From assembly GCA_002633025.1 (NCBI GenBank), contig NMRB01000931.1, positions 119,937 to 183,936 on the forward strand: a stretch of 64,000 bases of DNA. The letters run 5' to 3'. This document shows, in pieces, positions 58,001-64,000 of this stretch (the stretch's first letter is position 1; each line of letters opens with the position of its first letter). The translations under genes were made by a program, and so were the position numbers. The DNA is from Notospermus geniculatus. Its lineage: Eukaryota > Nemertea > Pilidiophora > Heteronemertea > Lineidae. The notes below the pieces were generated by a model that saw nothing but the letters and a program-made list of their open reading frames with translations, had not been told where the DNA came from and did no database searches.

Positions 58001-61000
58001 TTGACATAAGTTTATCTACACCTACTACCTTGGATATTTCAAATACTACTGGGCCAATTTTAACACGGTTTGTACCACATGAAAGTCTGTCTTCTTGGCC
58101 ATATTTCTACATCAAAATTTTGGAAATTTGGAAATCTCATAATCATGTAATAGCTCATTAGAAAAAGCCCTAAAATCAACATTTTTATTATGGAATTTTT
58201 TGTGACTTTTGTTCCAGTTTTGATAGAATGGAACTTTCTAAGGATTTTGGGCTTTGTTTCATCAAAATATCTCGAGTGGTTGCTGAGATATTTGAGATTA
58301 TCGAAATTTTGATAATTTGAGATTTTCGTGTTTTTCAGGAAATTTTGATGCCAGTAGTTAAAGCTAACCTAAGAACATGGGTTTACAAAATTTTGGAACG
58401 TTTTGCGTTAATTGGGCAGAGATATTCATATTTGAAAATAACTCCTTAACTTAAGACATGCTTAACTTCTAACCAGTTTACGCTAAAAGTTCCAAAACTT
58501 CATACTTCTACGTTTTTAGGCGAGCTCTGTCTACTAATACCAAAATTTTGTGAAAATTTGGAAATTCTCCAATTATCGGAATTTTGATAATCTCAAATAT
58601 CTCAGCAACCACTCAAGATATTTTGATGAAACAATGCTCAAAATCCTTAGAAACTTCCACTCTATCAACACTGTAACAAAAGTCACAAAAAAATTCCATA
58701 ATAAAAATGTTGATCTTTTTCTAATGAGCTAGATTACATAATTATGATATTTCCAAAATTTTGATGTAGAAATATGGCCAAGAAGACACTTTCATGTGGT
58801 ACAAACCGTGTTAAAATTGGCCCAGTAGTATTTGAAAAATTCAAGGTAGTAGGTGTAGATAAACTTATGTCAATGACTGTACATGTAGCCTATTTTTGCA
58901 AGTCAGATATCATGTGATACATTAAAGATAAGGTATCATGACTTCATTGTTTACATTCAATGTTTGTAAACAAGGCTGTTTGTGTTACGTTTTGGAAATT
59001 TAGGACATGCCAACCCACCAAATTGAAAATTTTCGGTATCAAAAGAATTTCTAGAGGGACATGCAACGAACAAATTATATGTATACTCATAAGGCAAAGA
59101 AAGATTGGTGGACACAAACAAATAAAATGTAAATAAACAATGATTTTCGTGGCCCGCGAAATGCCCATGATACATTATCTTTGATGTTCCTCAAAAACTG
59201 CGTTTGTGTACACGACGACTTTTAAGGGAGTAATAAATCTAAGTGGAAAATAAGAAGTGGCTGGAATATTGTTCGCGAATTTTTCAGTTTCCCAAATTAG
59301 GATAGAATTTTTCCTATTTTGAGAAATTTCCTTAAAATAACATGACATCTTGTCTTATTTTCGGGCAATATTTCTCAAAATGGGAAAAATTTTTACCCCA
59401 AATGGAGAAATTGAAACAATCGCGCAAAAGTCCTGAATTTCCCACTTCTTAATGTATTTTCCACTTATATTTCTTACTCAGAATATGAAATAGAAGTCGG
59501 GTTTCTAAGATGAAATATATATTTCTTACTCCCTTTTGTATTTGATAACCCTATTTATTTTAAGGCATACAGTATCCATGCAGCTGGCATATCTCGAGAC
59601 ATGCCTATGTCAGAGAAACAACTTGAAGTACGACATGCCAAGGCCTGTGGTGATGCGTGTGCGTCATTCTCTGATTTTGCCCACTTTGATAAGAAGAGGG
59701 AGTGCTTTAATGACATGAAGGTATTAAAAGATAGGCCTAACTATTAGTGGGTTTCAAAGGGAAATCTTTGTATACTGTCGATCTTTACGTTTTCGCTACT
59801 TTCCAACGAAGACAGCAAATTCCCGCAGAACAGCTAGATCCCCCTTCAGGACCAATGCTATATAATAGTTTTGTGTCCGCAAATCTTGCAGGTAGTGTGA
59901 TCTGCTTGTGGGAATTTAAGATCTGTGTTGGAGAGCGATAACTTAGATCGATAGTGTATGTACTAAGACTGGTTTCGAAGCATCAGTCGCGGTGACGTTG
60001 GAACCCCGGTAACACGACCACCCACGGGACAGACACAAAGTGGTCGCGTTAGCGGGGTGGTCGCCTTGCCGAAATCGGCCATGAGTGCCGATCCAGACCG
60101 AAGTAATACTGAGGGTCATATTTTCTTTTTTATCCATGTTTCATTTAATAAACCAGACTAGACCATTTCCAACCTGGCCTGATACTAGTAAGTAGATAGC
60201 CGACCGACCAGTGCGACTCCTAGGATGGACGACCGGCAGGTATGGAAATGGTGAACTCCGCGTAAATATTGCGCCCGTCACATGTTTCATTCTTAGGCCT
60301 GCCTTACTTTTATTTAAAAATGCTACCTTTGTAAGTTTGACCGGCCTTTGTTTGATTTCTTTATGAAAGTATGCATTATCCGGTTACCTGACGAACGCTG
60401 ATCCGGTAGTGATTCATAACATCCCTTTTAGGCCAATACACCATAAACGTGTCCATCGTTGCGCAACACGACTATGTCATTAACCTTGGTCACACTACAT
60501 AAGCTGTGTTTACACCTAAGCAATTTTTCCAGGCCCGGGTTCGAATTTAACCCGGATCCATTGAATTTTCTGTCCACACCTATTATTCGTCTTACGATAT
60601 TGAACGCTGGCCATGCTATTTATAGACACACCACCCATTCAATTTTAGCAGACCGACACCTGTCGGTGGGCTCAGTAAACGTTTTAGCCCGGCATTTTTC
60701 TGTCCACACCTATGAAATTGCCGGGCTAAAGTATAACCCGGATCCACGGCGGGTCAGACCCGCCGAGCGAAAGCGGGCTAAATTAGTCCGGCAATTTTTA
60801 ACCCGGATCCGATTTTCATAGGTGTAAACGCAAAAATGGAGGGTCAGAGCCGGATCAGGCCCGGCAATTTCTTCAGGTGTAAACCCCACAGCTATAAAAT
60901 GCCCGGTATTTTGCGGTCACTCATATGAATTGCCGGAGTTCATAAAACCCGTGTCGGGCCCGTGTCTGAAAAACACGGGTTTTTGAAACTAGGCATTTTC

Positions 61001-62897
61001 GCCGTGTTTTTCGAAGCCCGGTGTTGTGGAAAGTAATGTCACCCGATATGTGATGTCACCCAACAATACATTTACGGATTAAGCGGCACCATTGAATTGG
61101 ACTCTAGAGAGACCAAGACCCTTAATCCTGTGACAAACAATGCAGAGGGATATCAGGCGGGTGGGGACATTAGATTTCATCACACCTGGTCTGGCGAGGG
61201 GAAATTCATGTATGACCTCAAAATCCCCGTGTTTTCGGTACATTAGCACGGCTACAGATGGCGCCTCCGAAAATGTGTCCCAGTACATAAATGACCGCGC
61301 TACTTTACTACAATAGAGAGGTTAAGATTTTACTCCGAGAACGAGAACGTGGTGACTTTGTGGCATGCCTGTAACTTCTCTAACAGCAAGAATCCAGCTT
61401 TTAGAACGGTGTGTTCTTCATTGGAAGACATCCGCCACTGTTACTGTGAAAAACAATCTGAGTTACCTCCAGATGGTTTTGTGATACAAGTCCCATTCTC
61501 TTGTCACCACGTTCTCGTTCTCGTTCTCGGGGCGCATCTTAACCTCTCTATTAGGGTTAATGAGTTGTGTGACCTCTCGCCGGGCTTTTCGTACACACGG
61601 GTTTGACACGGGTCTGGAAAAACACGGTAGGTTTATTTTGAACAGGTGTGAGCTAATTGCATTCCAACCGGAACATGGATATTCGATGAATTATTACCGG
61701 ATCGGCGTTCGTCAGGCAACCGGATAATGCATACATGTACTATACAGTATATACAATTTGACTCTCGTTTCTCTATAAACGTTTAGGCGAAACTTAGAAA
61801 GGACCGTGAAGTGCTGGTGCATACCAACGAGAAAGTGGCCCAGGAATACTGCCGATCAGTGCTTTATGAGTTGTACCATGTCAATGTGAAAGTGAAAATA
61901 CAACGTGGGGCATATAATCATGTGGGTGGGCCAACAGAATATGAACAGGTAAAATAATTTGTCAATAGAAATATACTATACAGTAAGCTCGAGTTAAAAC
62001 CACCGGTTCATTATGTTTATAAGCACACCCACAAATGGGAGTGAATAAAACATGTTTTTTTTCACAAGGGTCATTTTGGGGCCAACCGACAAGTGCAACT
62101 TCTTTGCATACAATAATTAACTGTTATTAACCTACAGATACATGTATATACCTTAATGCATTAATGAAAATAATTGTGTAAATTTGATGTATAGTTACGT
62201 TATGAGTACAACTTCCAAGTGAACAATTGAGATCGATACAATACTAGTATTTAAAATTAATTTGAAAGATATTTTTCATTTAGGCCTAAAATATTTGCAG
62301 GATTATCAGACCGTGGTCGAATGGTATGCCCGCCGTCCGCAACAAGTCCCACGAAAATGTGCCGAGGAAGTTTTGAAGGATTTTGAAAGAGAGTGTCACA
62401 CTGACAGGATTGCTATCCGCAACACCGCTCGGGAGCTGCGTCGCAAAGAAGCTGAAATTGCAACCCAAGAGCGTGAATTGAATATTGCGACACAGGATCG
62501 CAAAGAAGCCGAAGGCCAAATTCGGCAGCTCTCAAAGGAGCTGGTAAAAATGAAGAAACGAAGCGAACATGAGCTCCGAGTAACTGAAAAAACGCTACGG
62601 CGACGCCATGATGAACACTTCGAAGCTTTCAGAAAAGACCATAAACGTGAGGTGGCCACCTACATGAGTGCGGCTAATGACCTGCGGAACAGATTGGAAG
62701 AAAAACACCGAGAGACCCTCAGAATGCAGAGGGAACTTAAGAGGATCCAGACCTCTAATCGCCAGGCAGAGGAGGAACGAGAGACCTACGAAAGGCAGAA
62801 TAGGCAGCTTGAGAAAGCATTGGCGGAAATGAATTCATCTCCGGAAGAAGGTACATTTTACATGTTTAGTACATGTTGGCAGACAAGAGAAAAATAA
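51667..62897 (+). CDS. GBP: GBP-B: guanylate-binding-protein family large GTPase, 622 aa, six exons
   Basis: Exons 51667-52073, 55606-56027, 57836-57960, 59565-59720, 61787-61948, 62301-62897; phases 2,1,0,0,0; total 1,869 nt. P-loop GKYRTGKS (42-49), switch I TVQSHTKG (67-74), DTEG (91-94) and IVRD (166-169) in place of TLRD mark the G domain; helical domain ~277-455; a very basic/acidic coiled coil follows to ~615. Compared with GBP-A it lacks the intron before the coiled coil and has an extra one inside the preceding helical exon. No CaaX; if translation runs to TAA at 62895 the tail is STCWQTREK. A possible donor (gaag|gtacat, ~62850) means a further exon beyond the window cannot be excluded. 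Middle exons 3-5 are more diverged than the G domain, so their borders are less certain. ATG context aaaATGG is good. Confidence 0.87.
52853..52935 (+). tRNA. tRNA-like head (Leu/Ser-type), probably element-borne
   Basis: A-box TGGCCTAGTGG is perfect. The B-box here is damaged (GGGTTCCAGT), but the inverted partner near 53225 keeps TTCGAATC. Long variable-arm-like spacing. Not a credible intact tRNA gene. Confidence 0.4.
53255..53421 (+). repeat. Tandem ~43-bp array (CTAAGACCCTGGATACTAGA units), runs into the gap
   Basis: Units CTAGAAACCTAAGACCCTGG and ATACTAGAAACATAAGACCC alternate; the array is cut by the N-run. The reverse-complement array is at 55195-55478. Confidence 0.9.
53422..53702. 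other. Assembly gap (281 N)
   Basis: Unknown bases inside the tandem-repeat arm. Reading frames across it are not meaningful. Confidence 1.
54838..55062 (+). repeat. Telomere-like TTAGGG/CCCTTAGGG interstitial array
   Basis: Units of about 30 bp such as TTAGGTCCCTTAGGGATA, repeated about seven times and ending in GGTTAGGGTTAGGCCC. The Leu-Gly-Pro-rich frame across it is an artefact. Confidence 0.85.
55195..55478 (+). repeat. Tandem ~43-bp array (TCTAGTATCCAGGGTCTTAG units)
   Basis: Reverse complement of the 53255-53421 array, about 6.5 units. Ends TTTCTAGACACCCG, like the TATAGACACCCG end at about 15190. Confidence 0.95.
55606..56027 (+). CDS. GBP: GBP-B exon 2, second half of G domain
   Basis: The acceptor cacatttgtcag ends 55605, and the first base completes Glu136. 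LVGELSDKL, FPALFLIVRDFFLDL, DEYLENSLKLKRS and LFPVRHCVTLLCPV match the GBP pattern; donor cac|gtaagt after MTGA. The frame continuing to ~56320 is intron plus microsatellite. Confidence 0.93.
56075..56160 (+). repeat. CCCGTGTGTACGAAAAGCCC block, inverted copy at 61575-61655
   Basis: tgtttttccagacccgtgtc, aaacccgtgtgtacgaaaag and cccggcgagaggtcac recur in reverse complement at 61575-61655, so they bracket most of GBP-B introns 2 to 4. Confidence 0.75.
56176..57000 (-). repeat. GGTTCCCGATC repeat, inverted copy of 16433-17602
   Basis: The hairpin ggttcccgatc..gatcgggaacc at 56179-56208, a TG run at 56225-56285, then about four ~115-bp units with AGGTCAAGGTCAAGGTCA, ending cgggaaccat at about 56970. 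Confidence 0.8.
57026..57067. repeat. Perfect 42-bp palindrome without spacer
   Basis: ACACCGGTTTTACAATGCTTT joined directly to its exact reverse complement. It lies at the edge of an ACACCGG...-ended repeat (57000-57250). Confidence 0.95.
57646..57792. mobile_element. AGGGAGTTTAGGAAATC MITE, second copy
   Basis: Same ends as 44123-44273 (AGGGAGTTTAGGAAATCAAA / ...TTGATTTCTTAAACTCC). It ends 43 bp before GBP-B exon 3. Confidence 0.85.
57836..57960 (+). CDS. GBP: GBP-B exon 3, start of middle domain
   Basis: The acceptor aattgtttcag ends 57835. Reads (Q)IVHLIEDCIWAFRRGAIPS then SMAQSECKKGLDLVMQ, which aligns with GBP-A exon 3 (SGAVPC, DSECQKAVD). The donor cag|gtagtt is the likeliest but leaves it four codons shorter than in GBP-A. 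Confidence 0.75.
57991..58883. mobile_element. 893-bp foldback in GBP-B intron 3
   Basis: TGTACAGCCATTGACATAAG pairs with CTTATGTCAATGACTGTACA. The arms of about 390 bp (ACCACATGAAAGTCT, TGGCCATATTTCTACAT, CTCATTAGAAAAAG blocks) are strongly matched. It begins 30 bp after the exon 3 donor. Confidence 0.88.
59224..59535. mobile_element. AAGGGAGTAA MITE, second copy
   Basis: Relative of 34301-34561, more diverged, with the right end apparently duplicated (tatttcttactc at about 59466 and 59520). It ends 29 bp before GBP-B exon 4. Confidence 0.75.
59565..59720 (+). CDS. GBP: GBP-B exon 4, helical domain
   Basis: The acceptor tttattttaag ends 59564. Reads AYSIHAAGISRDMPMSEKQL, then FSDFAHFDKKRECFNDMK; donor aag|gtatta. 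52 codons against 50 in GBP-A, same phases; MPMSEKQL corresponds to LPMNPQDL. Confidence 0.78.
59721..60500. other. GBP-B intron 4, first part
   Basis: No exon-like sequence. 60325-60365 resembles an AAAGGAATC-family right end (tgctacctttgtaagtttg, tttgatttctttatg). Confidence 0.4.
60502..60893. mobile_element. TIR element, AGCTGTGTTTACACCT ends
   Basis: AGCTGTGTTTACACCT and AGGTGTAAACCCCACAGCT-type ends bound 392 bp. The inside is rich in aacccggatcc and gcccggcaatt words in both orientations. Confidence 0.7.
61312..61552. mobile_element. MITE with AATAGAGAGGTTAAGAT ends
   Basis: AATAGAGAGGTTAAGATTTT and the inverted end; the gaacgagaacgtggtgac blocks are also inverted. In GBP-B intron 4. 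Confidence 0.85.
61787..61948 (+). CDS. GBP: GBP-B exon 5, helical domain
   Basis: The acceptor aaacgtttag ends 61786. Reads AKLRKDREVLVHTNEKVAQ and ends GGPTEYEQ; donor cag|gtaaaa. It corresponds to the first half of GBP-A exon 5 (LVHTNEK vs YVQSNEEK). Confidence 0.82.
62301..62897 (+). CDS. GBP: GBP-B exon 6, helical end plus coiled coil
   Basis: The acceptor aaatatttgcag ends 62300; DYQTVVEWYARRPQQV and CAEEVLKDFERE continue the helical domain (compare CAEEILQEFVRN in GBP-A), then about 160 residues of Arg/Glu-rich coiled coil. TAA at 62895-62897. Confidence 0.88.
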   Translation, partial: DYQTVVEWYARRPQQVPRKCAEEVLKDFERECHTDRIAIRNTARELRRKEAEIATQERELNIATQDRKEAEGQIRQLSKELVKMKKRSEHELRVTEKTLRRRHDEHFEAFRKDHKREVATYMSAANDLRNRLEEKHRETLRMQRELKRIQTSNRQAEEERETYERQNRQLEKALAEMNSSPEEGTFYMFSTCWQTREK

Positions 62898-62930
62898 CCG
62901 GGGCCATTTACATGTACACTCATGGCCAAA

Positions 62931-62936
62931 AATAAA
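62931..62936 (+). terminator. AATAAA poly(A) signal candidate for GBP-B, inside the foldback
   Basis: AATAAA 34 bp past the GBP-B stop codon, within the end of the 62916 foldback. It is the first canonical hexamer after the stop. Confidence 0.45.
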
Positions 62937-63470
62937 TGGACAGCAGTTTTTCTTGAATATCTCAAAACCAATGTGGTAGAGAAAATTGGTCCCCACATAT
63001 ATAGTAGCAAATTTTCCTGGCTATCTAATGGTATCAACGTCGAAAAAATCCGCTGAAAGCCGCATTTGACAGAAGGAATTTTGTAAAGGCATGTTTTTGC
63101 TACTTTTTTATTTGCGTGATTTCATTCAAAATTTTTATATCACTGTGTTCTACTCATCGAGGCCTTTCATAATATATCATAAAATTTCAACTATTCTGTG
63201 TAGAAATGTGATTTTGGGGCACTTTTATCAAAATATCTTCGGCCACCCGTGCAACACCTTTGACACAGGCCTCTACACTATTGTGAGTTGTGGTGTGGTG
63301 AATGAAAAATAAGTATTGTCACTTCTCGTTCAAAATGAGTAAAGAAACCCAGTCTTGGATGAAGGTCGTGTTTGTCATGCAGGGTCAATTTCCATAACAG
63401 GCTGCGTCAATTCATTGGATTCCTGGTAGTGGACCAATTCACAGCCTGTTGACACCCCTCAATCCCGCTA

Positions 63471-63641
63471 ATGCCCGTTGTACACGGTAGGATTTTTTGT
63501 ACTAAAAATTATAAATGAGGCTCATGAAGGGTGATTTCGGTCAAAGGCCACCGATTCCTACCTGAAAGGCATTGTGAACACCCATTTAAGCCCCATTTAT
63601 AATTTTTAGTACAAGAAAAATCCTACGTGTACAACGGGCAT
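63471..63641. mobile_element. MITE with ATGCCCGTTGTACACG ends, nested
   Basis: ATGCCCGTTGTACACGGTAGGA-type end, inverted at 63641. TACTAAAAATTATAAATG subterminal blocks pair. Confidence 0.85.
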
Positions 63642-64000
63642 AACTATTCAATGGCCATTGATTTTTATCCACCAGCATGACCAATGGTTGAAGGCGCTCT
63701 GTCAAAGGTGTTGCAAGCATGTGCAACATAATTTTGATAAAAGTGCCACAAAATCACATTTCTACACAGAATAATTGAAAAAATATGATATATTATGAAA
63801 GGCATCGATGAGTAGAACACAGTGATATAAAAATTTTGAATGAAATCGTGCAAATAAAAAAGTAGCAAAAAACATGCCTTTACAAAATTCCTTCTGTCAA
63901 ATGCGGCTTTTTGCGGAATTTTTCGACGCTGATACCATTAGATAGCCAGAAAAATTCACTACTATATATGTTGGGACCAATTTTCTCTATCCCATTGGTT

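Larger units (their letters stand above)
62916..64000. mobile_element. Foldback at GBP-B 3' end, cut by window edge
   Basis: The left arm from about 62916 (cactcatggccaaaaataaa) pairs with sequence from 63668 to the window end. About 50 bp of the right arm must lie outside. Carries the nested MITE 63471-63641. Confidence 0.85.

Noticed and set aside
60530-60560. B-box-like GGGTTCGAATTTAACCC as a tRNA
   Set aside because: No A-box or cloverleaf; it is part of the acccggatcc-rich repeat at 60502-60893.

Overview
The window is eukaryotic, AT-rich and intron-bearing. It contains no bacterial-type operons, rRNA or CRISPR. Three split genes can be read through their splice junctions, and the rest is almost entirely transposon-derived DNA. 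Frequent TAGGCCTA, ACATGTACATGTA and TACCGGTA words, a vertebrate-like Atg8/GABARAPL2 and two guanylate-binding proteins (GBPs) suggest an invertebrate deuterostome (echinoderm, hemichordate or lancelet). The sequence alone does not settle which. Two assembly gaps (N-runs) lie inside repeats.

Genes. (1) 4458-7315, plus strand: three of the expected four coding exons of a GABARAPL2/GATE-16-type Atg8 protein; the short first exon (the MKW... start) was not found. (2) 45105 down to 34603, minus strand: a complete six-exon GBP-family large GTPase, 632 aa predicted (GBP-A). (3) 51667-62897, plus strand: a second six-exon GBP, 622 aa predicted (GBP-B). The two GBPs are divergent (head to head) with 6.6 kb between start codons, and their intron phases match (2,1,0,0,0). 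Each has an N-terminal G domain (P-loop GKYRTGKS, DTEG), a helical middle domain and a long charged coiled-coil C-terminus without a CaaX box. In mammals GATE-16/GABARAPL2 and GBPs act together in defence of pathogen-containing vacuoles, so their linkage here is notable, although function here is inference.

Layout. 1-4.4 kb: repeats. 4.4-7.3 kb: Atg8 gene, with nested miniature inverted-repeat elements (MITEs) in its introns. 7.4-34.3 kb: no convincing gene, but a dense series of foldback elements, tandem arrays and nested MITEs. The largest is a 5.3-kb inverted repeat at 28.4-33.7 kb carrying a mirror-symmetric, roughly 155-190-bp-spaced series of RFX X-box-like palindromes. 34.6-45.1 kb: GBP-A. 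45.1-51.7 kb: intergenic region of repeats between the divergent GBP starts. 51.7-62.9 kb: GBP-B, its introns crowded with foldbacks. 62.9-64 kb: a foldback cut by the window edge.

Exon boundaries were set by eye from GT/AG sites, reading-frame phase, and agreement between the two GBP paralogues and the general GBP/Atg8 family pattern. No database search or RNA evidence was available.
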